From positions 1 through 64,000 of the forward strand of contig CAWFEX010000015.1 of assembly GCA_963814955.1 (NCBI GenBank): a stretch of 64,000 bases of DNA, written 5' to 3'. The DNA comes from DATCJA01 sp963814955. GTDB taxonomy: Bacteria; Acidobacteriota; Vicinamibacteria; Vicinamibacterales; UBA2999. The notes beneath the pieces were generated by a model, which worked only from the letters and a program-made list of their open reading frames with translations, ran no database searches and was not told the DNA's origin. A program made the position numbers and the translations under genes. Below are positions 48,577 to 56,576 of this stretch, piece by piece (position 1 is the first letter of the stretch; each line of letters opens with the position of its first letter).

Positions 48577-48613
48577 AAAATAGAAACGCCCTTCCGGAAG
48601 CTCCGGAAGGGCG
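48577..48613 (-). terminator. rho-independent terminator in the leader of the ABC exporter operon
   Basis: A perfect 12-bp stem, CGCCCTTCCGGA and TCCGGAAGGGCG (48587-48598 and 48602-48613) with a three-base loop, is followed on the minus strand by TTTCTATTTT. It could end the DUF3300-DUF2950 transcript, or attenuate the exporter operon. Upstream CCGGAAG at 48636-48642 can pair with its 5' arm as an antiterminator. Confidence 0.8.
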
Positions 48614-48645
48614 CGATTGCTGATGAATCGATACGCTTCCGGCTA

Positions 48646-48729
48646 TTAGACACCGACACCCATGTAGTGTTCGCCCGAAAGGGCGATACCACACTGCAGG
48701 GTGACGACGCCGAAAGCCGGTCGTGTCAT
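48646..48729 (-). CDS. putative leader peptide uORF (27 aa)
   Basis: A short frame from ATG 48729 to tandem stops TAA TAG (48648-48643). It begins MTRPAFGVV and ends EHYMGVGV. It starts about six bases after the expected transcription start, so it would be translated nearly leaderless. Its body overlaps a CGCCC-TTTC-GGGCG hairpin, and the candidate antiterminator segment CCGGAAG begins directly after the stops. The position is that of an attenuation leader peptide. There is no proof that it is translated. Confidence 0.4.
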   Translation of the reverse strand: MTRPAFGVVTLQCGIALSGEHYMGVGV

Positions 48730-48741
48730 AAGGACTCTGAC

Positions 48742-48771
48742 ATTGTGCCCGGATAATTACCGGGCTGTCAA
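48742..48771 (-). promoter_or_regulatory. sigma70-type promoter with palindrome in the spacer
   Basis: TTGACA (48771-48766), 18 bases, and CACAAT (48747-48742) form a good -35 and a fair -10 box. The spacer is almost entirely the inverted repeat GCCCGG-TAATTAT-CCGGGC, a likely operator. A T-rich stretch lies just upstream of -35. It would drive the exporter leader and operon. Confidence 0.6.
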
Positions 48772-48804
48772 AAACAAAAACCTCACGTACGCCCGCGCAC
48801 GAGT

Positions 48805-49791
48805 CTAAGGCTCTTCAACCGGACTCCAGGTCGAATCGGGATTGAAGCGCTCCATCTTTTTGAACGCCTCGAGAGTCGCGGTGCCGAAATCCTTTTCATA
48901 CACGACGCCGTCGTGACTGACGAGGAATGTCTTGATACCGGTTACGCCGTACGCGGCTGGCGCGGCCACCAGCGCAAAGCCCCCGATCATCACGTTTTTC
49001 ACGACATAGTCCATCTGTCCGAGCGGCGCCGCGGGCCCCTGCCCCTTCAGGATCTTGAAGAAGTACCCGTGATACGGCTCAGCGCGATCCGTATAGCCCT
49101 GCTCGATCGCCTTCGCGACCGCCTCGCCGATCGGGCCTTCCCAGGTGCCCTCGGACGTCCTCCACGCGAGGCCGTCCTGCGTCCCGGGCGTACTGATGAT
49201 GCGCTGCGCGTACTGGTTCACCGCGAATCCTTGGCGTTTTTCCAGAGCGTATTCGTGCTGTGCTTCGACATAGCCGCGACAGATCTCAATCGCATCCAGC
49301 TCGTTGCGGCCGATGCGGCGACTCTTTATCTCCTGCCGTCCGGCCGGGGCATCGAAGGACCATCGGCCGCTGCGCTTCACCATCGGGACGGGGAACGGCC
49401 AGTCTTCGTCGCCGACCAGCAAGAATGCGCGCGTCCGACTCGCAGGATCCACTGACACGCTCGTCTTCTCCTTCGCCTTCGCCACGAACTCGGCAGCGCG
49501 CTGCCGGCCCTGCGCGTAGTCGTCGCCGGGAAGCACAATCTCCTCGAACTCCGGACCGAACAGCTCCTGGAGCGCTCCGATGTCGAACGCCGTCGCGGCG
49601 GCGATGAGCGCGTCGGCGGCCTGCTTCGGCGTCGTGAAGGTCTTGACGGCTGCGGCGCCCGCCACACGTGGAGCGCCGGCCGCGCCCTGTTGTCCGGCAA
49701 CGAGAGGCACTGTCGCCAGATAGAGGCAGAGGGACGCGCTCATCACGAAGCGGGATTTGCGGAACGTTCGTGTCGCAGGTGCGGTCTTCAT
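48805..49791 (-). CDS. DUF2950 family secreted protein
   Basis: A 328-aa exported protein of the DUF2950 family. The signal region is MSASLCLYLATVPLVAG. Typical segments are KTFTTPKQAADALIAAATAFD, DYAQGRQRAAEFV, RNELDAIEICRGYVEAQHEY and PYHGYFFKILKGQGPAAPLG, ending with DPEST-like FNPDSTWSPVEEP. The family is nearly always encoded beside DUF3300, as here. Function is unknown; an envelope role is assumed. Start 49791 is the ATG ahead of the signal peptide. Confidence 0.9.
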   Translation of the reverse strand: MKTAPATRTFRKSRFVMSASLCLYLATVPLVAGQQGAAGAPRVAGAAAVKTFTTPKQAADALIAAATAFDIGALQELFGPEFEEIVLPGDDYAQGRQRAAEFVAKAKEKTSVSVDPASRTRAFLLVGDEDWPFPVPMVKRSGRWSFDAPAGRQEIKSRRIGRNELDAIEICRGYVEAQHEYALEKRQGFAVNQYAQRIISTPGTQDGLAWRTSEGTWEGPIGEAVAKAIEQGYTDRAEPYHGYFFKILKGQGPAAPLGQMDYVVKNVMIGGFALVAAPAAYGVTGIKTFLVSHDGVVYEKDFGTATLEAFKKMERFNPDSTWSPVEEP

Positions 49792-49822
49792 CGTTTGTGC
49801 TCCTCGTAAACGTCCACCTTCA

Positions 49823-51229
49823 CTATCGGCGTCCGCCGCCACGACTGCCGCCGCCGCCGCCGCTACGACTGCGCCCGCCGCCGCCGCCGCCGCCGCTGGG
49901 CCTCGAGCCGGAGGACCGCATGCTCGACGAGCCGCGGCTGCCGCTCTCGCGCGCGCTGGAGCCACTGAACCCTCCCGAGCCGTCGCCAAATGCTCCGCGA
50001 TTTGCTCCACCGGAGCTCCTCGACAGATCACGGGAGCCAACGCGATCCGCTCCGCTTCCCGCCGAACGATCACCGATGCCGGCGCCGCTCGCGCGTGCGC
50101 CTGATGCGCTCGTCCGGGCGCGATCGGCAGCGCCGCCAGCGCGATCGGCGGCGCCGCCAGCGCGATTGGCGAGGTCTCCGCCGGTCGCCGTACCGCGGGT
50201 GCCGGTCGTGCCGACTGCGCCGCTGCGCACGTTTCCGCCCTGTCGCTGCACCTGCTGCCGTGCGCCCGCCTGCCGGTTGGCGAGCGATTCGCCCCGCGCC
50301 GTGCCGCCGTACCTGTTCGCCGTGGCACGGTCGCGGTAGGGCGCGCCGCCGCGATGCTCAGCTCTGTGTTGCCAGTTCGTGGCGCCGGTTCTGTTGACGT
50401 TGCCTGAGCGGATGTTCGCGTTGCGGTTGAAATTGTTGTTGTTGTTGATGTTGATGTCGTTGTCGCCCCAGCCAGCTCCCCAGCCCCATCCTCCACCCCA
50501 GGCGGCGCCCATCGCCATGCCGACGCCGAACGAAACCGCCGCGCCCGCCGCGTAGTAACCCGGCGGTGGATAGTAGACGGGCGGGTACGGGTAGACCGGC
50601 GGGCCCCAGACGGTGACCGGGTTGTACGAGGGCACGTAGACGATCGACGGATCGGCCTGTTCGATCACGATCACTTGCTGGGTCTCGACGTACTCCGTCT
50701 TCACCGATTGTTGTGGCGTCGACTTCAGGTTGCCGTTGTCCTGCGCTTTCGTGCGCATGCGCTGCACGGCCTTCATCACGTCGCTCTGTTGTGCGAGAAA
50801 CGCGTTGCCGAGGTCGGTGGTCCACTGAATGTCGTCGGCGAGGCGCTTCACGACGTCCGGCAGCGCGGCCATGGCCTGGATGCTCGGATCCCAGGGCTCC
50901 TTGGCCACGGCGTCGACCAGTGCTTGATCCTTCAGACCAGCATTTTTGCCCAGCCACTGATAGAGCTGGATCAGCTCGAGCGGATACGTGGATGCCGCGA
51001 GAATCTGTGCGAGCAGCGGATCAGGGTACAGGGCGATTGGAGCGACCAGCGAATCGAGCTGGTCGTTCGAAATCAGCGACACCTCGCCGCCGGCCGGGGA
51101 CGCCTGCCCGTACGCGTCAGCGGCATCGACTACAGCCGCCCACGTATTGCCGGGAGCAATGACGATGGCGCAAGACACAGCAAACAGCGTGCGGATGCAT
51201 CGACGGGTACGGCTTCGTTGCATATTCAT
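49823..51229 (-). CDS. DUF3300 family secreted protein
   Basis: A 468-aa exported protein. After the signal peptide comes the DUF3300 domain (LDSLVAPIALYPDPLLAQIL, LYQWLGKNAGLKD, YVPSYNPVTVWGPPVYPYPP) to about residue 240, an Asn-rich run (DININNNNNFNRNANIRSG), and a long Gly/Ser/Arg-rich low-complexity tail. Such tails occur in surface or polysaccharide-binding proteins. The gene sits 31 bases upstream of DUF2950, the usual partner, on the same strand. Function is unknown. Confidence 0.9.
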   Translation of the reverse strand: MNMQRSRTRRCIRTLFAVSCAIVIAPGNTWAAVVDAADAYGQASPAGGEVSLISNDQLDSLVAPIALYPDPLLAQILAASTYPLELIQLYQWLGKNAGLKDQALVDAVAKEPWDPSIQAMAALPDVVKRLADDIQWTTDLGNAFLAQQSDVMKAVQRMRTKAQDNGNLKSTPQQSVKTEYVETQQVIVIEQADPSIVYVPSYNPVTVWGPPVYPYPPVYYPPPGYYAAGAAVSFGVGMAMGAAWGGGWGWGAGWGDNDININNNNNFNRNANIRSGNVNRTGATNWQHRAEHRGGAPYRDRATANRYGGTARGESLANRQAGARQQVQRQGGNVRSGAVGTTGTRGTATGGDLANRAGGAADRAGGAADRARTSASGARASGAGIGDRSAGSGADRVGSRDLSRSSGGANRGAFGDGSGGFSGSSARESGSRGSSSMRSSGSRPSGGGGGGGRSRSGGGGGSRGGGRR

Positions 51230-51992
51230 GATCGTTCTCTCTGCGAATCGCCGGGCGCAACCTGTGTGACTGCAAGAAAACGGCCGGAGGATTTACCGAG
51301 GGAAAGCGTGGACGCATGCGCGGAACGCCGTGGACCGGCATGCGCAGAGAAGCGGGCAACTACGAATGGTTGCGACCCGTCATCACCGGCGGTGGGCTAT
51401 GTCTGGGGCACAGCTCACCGCGAAAGCCCGTCTGTTCGAGATCGTCGTACCGCCATGGTGAACGAGATGCTGATCACATGCATGGTGATGACGTCGCGAT
51501 TGGCCGCGCACAATGTTCCGATTCTTGGGGCGGCTGATAGAACGTACGCGTGGGTCCGGGATTGCACAACCCTCCTGTGACAACGGATTTGAGGTCCGGA
51601 AGGAGGGCTTCATCGGCTGCCTGCAGACCGAGTCGAACTATCGGCGTCAACACGACACCGGCCAGGGCGGCTTGTTTGGTACCTGCGCGGGCATGAAGAA
51701 CAAGTTCATGCTGGTCGGTGCGATGCCAGCGGGATCTCACGCGACCGCCGGCATTGCGCCGGGGACCTGTGGGCCCAACCGTGACCGCGAGACATACGAG
51801 CTGACCCTGCGCGCCGTATTGATCAGCTGGACGGTTAAGTACCGGACGCGGGCGGAACAAAATCTCCGTAACGGGCGCCGACAATTCGGAAATTTGCATA
51901 ATCCCTAGCACAAACGGGTCGGTGCTCGACTCCACCGCCTCCGATCGCGTGGCAGTCCGGTTGCACGCCGCAACGCCCAACAGGTCGACCAC
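51230..51992. other. intergenic region with no confident gene
   Basis: About 760 bases between divergent genes. Long frames exist on both strands (for example 51513-51908 plus), but neither resembles a known family, and codon use and start sites are weak. The promoter of the DUF3300 gene must lie near the left end. No repeat or hairpin with T-tract is visible. Confidence 0.45.
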
Positions 51993-52964
51993 ATGCGCAC
52001 GCCCGCTCCAGTGCGTGGCAAGACCCTGGCGATCCCCTCCCTCGTCATTGCGCTGAGCCTCCTCTGCGTCGAATGCGGCCGCCGGCACGACACGCTCACC
52101 GGCCCCTCCGATGTGGCTTTCGGAAACGCCAACGCCGCCCTTCTTCTGCCGTCCGACACGGAGCTCCCCTCTATTGAAATTTCCACGCCGGAGGTGTTCG
52201 TCGGCGCTGGCGACATTGCGCTGTGCACGGCTGATGGAAATCCGGAAGCAACCGCGCGGCTGCTCGATGCGATCGGCGGCACCGTGTTCGCGCTTGGCGA
52301 CAATGCGTACATGTCAGGGACGGCCGAAGAGTACCGCGACTGCTATGACCGCACGTGGGGGCGTCACCGAATCCGAACGCGGCCGGTGCCAGGAAACCAC
52401 GAGTACGAGAGTCCTCAGGCGGCGCCATACTTCGACTACTTTGGTTTCAATGCAGGTCCGCACGGCCTGGGCTACTACAGCTTCAATCTCGGCGCCTGGC
52501 ACCTCGTTGCGCTCAACAGCAACGTTGCAGTATCAGCCGGATCGGCTCAGGCAGCGTGGCTTCGCGCCGACCTGGCCGCGAATCGCGCGCGCTGCACGCT
52601 GGCGTACTGGCATCACCCGCGGTTCTCGTCAGGACGACACGGCAATGAAGCGCGGATGCGCGACTTCTGGCAGATCCTGTATGAGGCCGGCGCCGACATT
52701 GTCCTGTCGGCTCACGATCACACCTACGAGCGATTCGCGCCTCAGGATCCCGAGGGCTTTCCCGACAACGAGCACGGAATCCGGCAGTTCGTCGCGGGCA
52801 CTGGTGGCGCGAGGCCATCCGCGTTCGTCAACATCGGTCCGAACAGCGAGGCCCGACTCGCTACGCTCGGCGTCCTGAAGCTGACGCTCAGCGGCTCCGG
52901 ATACGACTGGGAGTTTATTTCGGTCTCCGGACCTGGAGACTCGGGTAGCGGAAGCTGTCACTAG
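51993..52964 (+). CDS. metallophosphoesterase, exported lipoprotein
   Basis: A 323-aa protein of the calcineurin-like/purple-acid-phosphatase superfamily. The signal peptide ends in a lipobox-like SLLCVECG, so Cys near residue 29 may be lipidated. Metal and catalytic motifs are VGAGDIALC, FALGDNAY, VPGNHEYE, AYWHHPRFSSG and LSAHDHTYER. The 3' 56 bases plus the next 20 are duplicated at 53730-53805. Substrate unknown; a phosphomonoester or phosphodiester outside the cytosol. Confidence 0.88.
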   Translation: MRTPAPVRGKTLAIPSLVIALSLLCVECGRRHDTLTGPSDVAFGNANAALLLPSDTELPSIEISTPEVFVGAGDIALCTADGNPEATARLLDAIGGTVFALGDNAYMSGTAEEYRDCYDRTWGRHRIRTRPVPGNHEYESPQAAPYFDYFGFNAGPHGLGYYSFNLGAWHLVALNSNVAVSAGSAQAAWLRADLAANRARCTLAYWHHPRFSSGRHGNEARMRDFWQILYEAGADIVLSAHDHTYERFAPQDPEGFPDNEHGIRQFVAGTGGARPSAFVNIGPNSEARLATLGVLKLTLSGSGYDWEFISVSGPGDSGSGSCH

Positions 52965-52984
52965 ACGGCGGAGCAGGCGACGCG
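52909..52984 (+). repeat. direct repeat, left copy
   Basis: These 76 bases, the last part of the phosphoesterase gene plus 20 bases beyond its stop, recur at 53730-53805 in the same direction with four mismatches. Landmark: CGGTCTCCGGACCTGGAGAC. The two copies are 821 bases apart and enclose the palindromic tandem repeat and the VOC gene. Confidence 0.9.
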
Positions 52985-53138
52985 ATTCCCGACAATCAGC
53001 GACATCGTAGACGGCAGTGTGTACCGGGGACGATCATCGACACGAGACCTCGGGCCAACACAGAAGACGGCCGCAGAACCGGGTTGTCGTGGGGAAACAG
53101 AAGTGATTATAGCCGGGGAGCCGGACGCCAAGACGCCG

Positions 53139-53240
53139 GTCCGGCTAAAGCCGGACACTACGTACCGCACGGGTCCGGCTGAAGCCGGACACTACGTACT
53201 GCGCGGGTCCGGCTGAAGCCCGGGCACTACGTCGGTGCAT
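53139..53240. repeat. three tandem palindromic repeats, 34-base period
   Basis: Units start at 53139, 53173 and 53207. Each begins with the hairpin GTCCGGCT(A/G)AAGCCGGAC and continues with ACTACGTA plus a variable tail; the third hairpin is imperfect. This looks like the interspersed palindromic repeats seen in acidobacterial genomes. It lies between the phosphoesterase and VOC genes; convergent-gene mRNA 3' ends are a possible function. Confidence 0.85.
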
Positions 53241-53243
53241 CAA

Positions 53244-53660
53244 TCAGGCAGCACCCGCCTTCGGGTTGAGCAGCATCCAGGACGTGCCGAAGCTGTCTCT
53301 GAGCATCGCGAAACGGTGAGCGAAAAACGTTTCCTCCATCGGCATGAAGATCTGGCCCCCCTCAGACAGCAGGGCATACAAACGCTCCGCCTCGTCTACG
53401 CTGTCAACGGTAAGCGACAGATAAGCGCTGCGAATCGGCTGGAAGCGATCCGCTGGAATGTCCGCTCCAAGGAGTTCCGTTCCGCCGAGGCTCATGCGGA
53501 CATGGAGGACCTTGCCATTCCACTCCGCCGGCACGTTCCCTGGCCCCGGCTGTTCGCCGTGCCGCATCAGAAACGTCACCTTGCCCCCGAGATGTCGCTC
53601 ATAAAAGCGGAATGCCTCCTCGCAGTTCCCGCCATAGTTGAGATACGTGTGCAGTTGCAT
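53244..53660 (-). CDS. VOC-superfamily protein, PhnB/glyoxalase-like
   Basis: A 138-aa protein of the vicinal oxygen chelate fold: MQLHTYLNYGGNCEEAFRFY at the start, GGKVTFLMRHGEQPG, LSLTVDSVDEAERLYALLSE and RFAMLRDSFGTSWMLLNP. This is the PhnB-like subgroup; reaction and substrate cannot be told. It lies inside the direct-repeat pair and on the opposite strand to the phosphoesterase, so it may have arrived as a cassette. Confidence 0.9.
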   Translation of the reverse strand: MQLHTYLNYGGNCEEAFRFYERHLGGKVTFLMRHGEQPGPGNVPAEWNGKVLHVRMSLGGTELLGADIPADRFQPIRSAYLSLTVDSVDEAERLYALLSEGGQIFMPMEETFFAHRFAMLRDSFGTSWMLLNPKAGAA

Positions 53661-53729
53661 CGCGCTGTGCCCTCCTTCTGCTGAATAGATAGGCAGAAAA
53701 TCATCGCCTACATTCAGCGTGGCCGCCGG

Positions 53730-53805
53730 CTGGGAGTTTACTTCGGTCTCCGGACCTGGAGACTCGGGTAGCGCAAGCTGTCACTGGACGGCGGAGCAGG
53801 CGACG
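53730..53805 (+). repeat. direct repeat, right copy
   Basis: Copy of 52909-52984 with four mismatches. Here the sequence, read on the minus strand, encodes the C-terminal 20 or so residues of the CotH-like gene, including its stop codon. Confidence 0.9.
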
Positions 53806-55120
53806 CGTTCATATCCGGCGGAACGCTGGCGATATATGCGCGAACGATAGCGGCCCGCTCGCGAGCAAAACGCTTGAGAAACTCGATCGACTGCTCGAAC
53901 GCCTCGTCTGAATGCGGCGTGCGCGGATCCACGAGCGCCGATGCCTGGACCTGCGCGTACTGCCGGAAGACCTCCCGCTCGAGCCAGCCGCACACAGGCT
54001 GACCAGGCGGAGCCGGGCACTGCCGCGTCGAAGGATCCGTCACTGCCGGCGTTCCCACCGGGGGACCAATCGAGGTGGCGGCATCGATCAGAGCCTGGAG
54101 GTACGCGTGGCGCAATTCGGGGGACGCCCAGATCTTGGTCGACAGCACGTTGCTGCCGATGTTGTGCGTCGGTGGCGGTGTCTCGAGGTATTCGAACGCG
54201 AGATCCTGATCCCAGGGAATCATCGCGAACTCGTTTCGTCCTTCGAAGCGGTACATGTAGAAATTGTTCATCCCCAGGCCGCCGAGAAGGCCGTCGGGCT
54301 CCGACAGGAAATTCTCGATGGCGATGTGCTTGATGTATCTCCTGACGTCGAGATACGGCCGGAGCGCTTCCTCGAGCCGCGACTCGTCTGCGTCGTTGAT
54401 GGTCTGGACGAGCCCCTGGATTGGCGCAAACAGCGCATAGTGCGCGGCCGATTCGCGCGTCTTCGGTTCGAATCGGGTCGCGTACCAGTCGAGAGCCGCG
54501 TGTGGATTCTGGAAACCGTAAGGCTCCTGCCACTGGTATTCGTACAGGTAGCCCTCGTCTTCGCCCAGGTTGCGTTTCAAGAAATCCTTGTCGATCACTT
54601 CGACAATGCCGTAGACCCCGACGAACTCGCGGCTGCCGCCGACGTACACACGAGCGTGTGATTCGCGCGGCGCCGGCACTCCCATACGACGAAACACGAG
54701 CATCGCGAGCCGCTCGCGGATCATCGAAGGGTCCTGCCAGAGGTTGTCGAGCGCCAGCGACTTGAGGCCCAGGAACTCCTGTCCGGCCACGTAGCGATTG
54801 AAATCAATCCGAAGGGCCGGCTTTTCGGGGCTGCGACTCGTTCGACCGCGAACCCGGATGCCTGCATTCCGCACTCTCACTCCACGCCACTCGATGTCCG
54901 CGGGGTAATACGTGTTTTCCCGATACGCCGTGCGGAGCTGCTCCCAATCCAGCGCGTTGATGTGGATCCAGATGTCGTGCAGCGCTTTGTCATCGAACAG
55001 GGCGTCGGCTTCCGGCGTCCCAGTGGATCTCGGAGCCGCCCATTGAGCCGAGGCGGAGATCTGAAACAACCCACAGACGATTGCCGCTGCCGCCCAGTAC
55101 TTCGTTCGGTGTTGTGACAT
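53738..55120 (-). CDS. CotH-family kinase, exported
   Basis: A 460-aa exported protein of the CotH kinase family, atypical kinases first known from spore coats. Signal peptide AAAAIVCGLFQISASAQW. Family segments: KPALRIDFNRYVAGQEFLGL, SLALDNLWQDPSMIRERLAM, GVYGIVEVIDKDFLKRNLGE, and the metal-binding MIPWDQDLAFEY in the C-terminal half. The substrate is unknown. The last 20 codons come from the duplicated phosphoesterase end read in reverse, so the native C-terminus may have been replaced. The start is ATG 55120; GTG 55123 is also possible. Confidence 0.87.
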   Translation of the reverse strand: MSQHRTKYWAAAAIVCGLFQISASAQWAAPRSTGTPEADALFDDKALHDIWIHINALDWEQLRTAYRENTYYPADIEWRGVRVRNAGIRVRGRTSRSPEKPALRIDFNRYVAGQEFLGLKSLALDNLWQDPSMIRERLAMLVFRRMGVPAPRESHARVYVGGSREFVGVYGIVEVIDKDFLKRNLGEDEGYLYEYQWQEPYGFQNPHAALDWYATRFEPKTRESAAHYALFAPIQGLVQTINDADESRLEEALRPYLDVRRYIKHIAIENFLSEPDGLLGGLGMNNFYMYRFEGRNEFAMIPWDQDLAFEYLETPPPTHNIGSNVLSTKIWASPELRHAYLQALIDAATSIGPPVGTPAVTDPSTRQCPAPPGQPVCGWLEREVFRQYAQVQASALVDPRTPHSDEAFEQSIEFLKRFARERAAIVRAYIASVPPDMNASPAPPSSDSLRYPSLQVRRPK

Positions 55121-55132
55121 CACTTGGTCGCG

Positions 55133-56430
55133 CTACAACTGGAATTGCACTCGGAGCGTGCGGCTCCAGGTGCGGTCAATCCCCGGAAAAAATGGCCCGG
55201 TCCGTTCCTGGAGCTCACGGATGACATTGGCCCGGACCCCGATGAATCGATTGAGGTACCAGTTCAGCCCGAGGGTCCAGGCGGTGTCTTTCGTTTCGAG
55301 AATTCGACGCGCACGCGGTCCGGGTACGCCGGCTCGTTCCGCGGGCCGCCCCCGAAAGTGAGGCCTTCCACACGGCCGGCGATCTCGAACGCGCCGAACC
55401 CGCCCTGGAAAATGGGCGCGGCCGGATCGACGTTGTCTTTCTTCTCTTCGCCGGTGATCAGCCACGATCCGCTCAGATACCAGCCACGTTGCACGGCATC
55501 GGGCAGATTCTCGTTGTCGATCCCCTGGCCCCTTCGCTCTTCACTGACGCGGATGACTTCACCCTGAACGGACAGTGGTCCCGGGCGCCATTGCAGCTCG
55601 GCACCGAGCCGCCGTCGAAGCCCGTTGACGTAAACACGATCGACGAGACGATCGCCGGGAATCGTCTCGGCACGCAGGCTGTTGAGCCCCTCGGGCACAC
55701 GACCGGCTGTAAACGCTGCACCAACCTCCAAATCGCGCAACGCAGGAACCTGCATCGCGACCAACGGCCTCGTCACGACCCGTCCGGCGATCGTGCGCTG
55801 GCTCACTGGATTCATCGCTTCGGTAATGCGAGCGTTGTCGCCACCTTCGCGAAAGAGGCCGATTTCATATTTCAACGCGTTTCTCAGAAAGTCCCCGTGC
55901 GCCATCACACCGATATCCCGGCTCGGCGCCAGGTAGGTGGCCGCGAGCGCCCGGTACGCGAAGTTGAGATCCATGCTGCCGGTCGTCTGCTCGAGACTGA
56001 ACGGCATCTTGAAGCGGCCGAACTGGACCTCGAGGGCCCGCAGCGGGCGCACGTTGACGAACACATCACGCCACGGACGCTTCACGTCGCGGATCTCGCG
56101 CTCCACCTGATACTCGAGATATCTCGAAACCCTGCCCTCGACGCCGAGGCGAGCACGATGGAGGTCGAAGGTGTCGTTGGAAGAGTCCCCGTCTTCGTCG
56201 GGAAAGTCGCGCCAGTCCGCCTGGGACTTGAAGCGCACGTCGAGACGCACCTTCGAGCCGATTCGAAACGAGGGATGGTCGTCGAAGGAAAACACGAACC
56301 GTGGTTCGCGTTGCGTGTCAGAAGACGTCTGACCGGGACTCTGCACATCCTGCTGGACCTGGCCGGCGGCCGGCGCCGCCGACACCATCAACGCCATCGC
56401 AACAGCGACCGCCGGCACTTCACGTTTCAT
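55133..56430 (-). CDS. phosphate-selective porin O/P family, frameshift near 3' end
   Basis: About 432 aa. The signal peptide is VAVAMALMVSAAPAAGQ. Family segments: FRIGSKVRLDVRFKSQADWR, LHRARLGVEGRVSRYLEYQV, EVQFGRFKMPFSLEQTTGSM and YLAPSRDIGVMAHGDFLRNA. The end, TAWTLGLNWYLNRFIGVRAN and LRVQFQL with a C-terminal aromatic/leucine, continues in another frame after about 55310. This shift is -1 (or two extra bases), unlike the others. It is an outer-membrane barrel, probably for anions; a polyphosphate kinase gene lies divergently next to it. Confidence 0.82.
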
Positions 56431-56576
56431 CACAGTGGATGACGCGGCGAGCGCCGCCCGCGAAGCGAGCCCGCACAACGACCAGCGATTGTGTTTATGG
56501 ACAAGCATGCCAGTCCGCCCCCTGAAATATCGGCAGAAATGCTCGATCGACTTATCCCGTTACTGGAACGAACGCG

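Noticed and set aside
48641..48771. Known riboswitch class (ykkC/guanidine types) in the exporter leader
   Set aside because: I compared it with the guanidine riboswitch consensus from memory and found no match to the ACGR loops or the ykkC core, so only an attenuator is proposed.
49823..50496. N-terminal extension of DUF2950 into the DUF3300 gene
   Set aside because: The extension is Thr/Ala/Arg-rich out-of-frame reading of the Gly/Ser tail of DUF3300. The DUF2950 signal peptide starts at 49791.
51513..51908. 131-codon frame with several cysteines, plus strand
   Set aside because: No ribosome binding site, no family resemblance and an equally long frame on the other strand. I cannot support it as a gene.
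54460..54490. GGTTCGAATCGG resembling a tRNA T-arm
   Set aside because: It lies within the CotH coding frame and no acceptor or anticodon stem can be formed around it.
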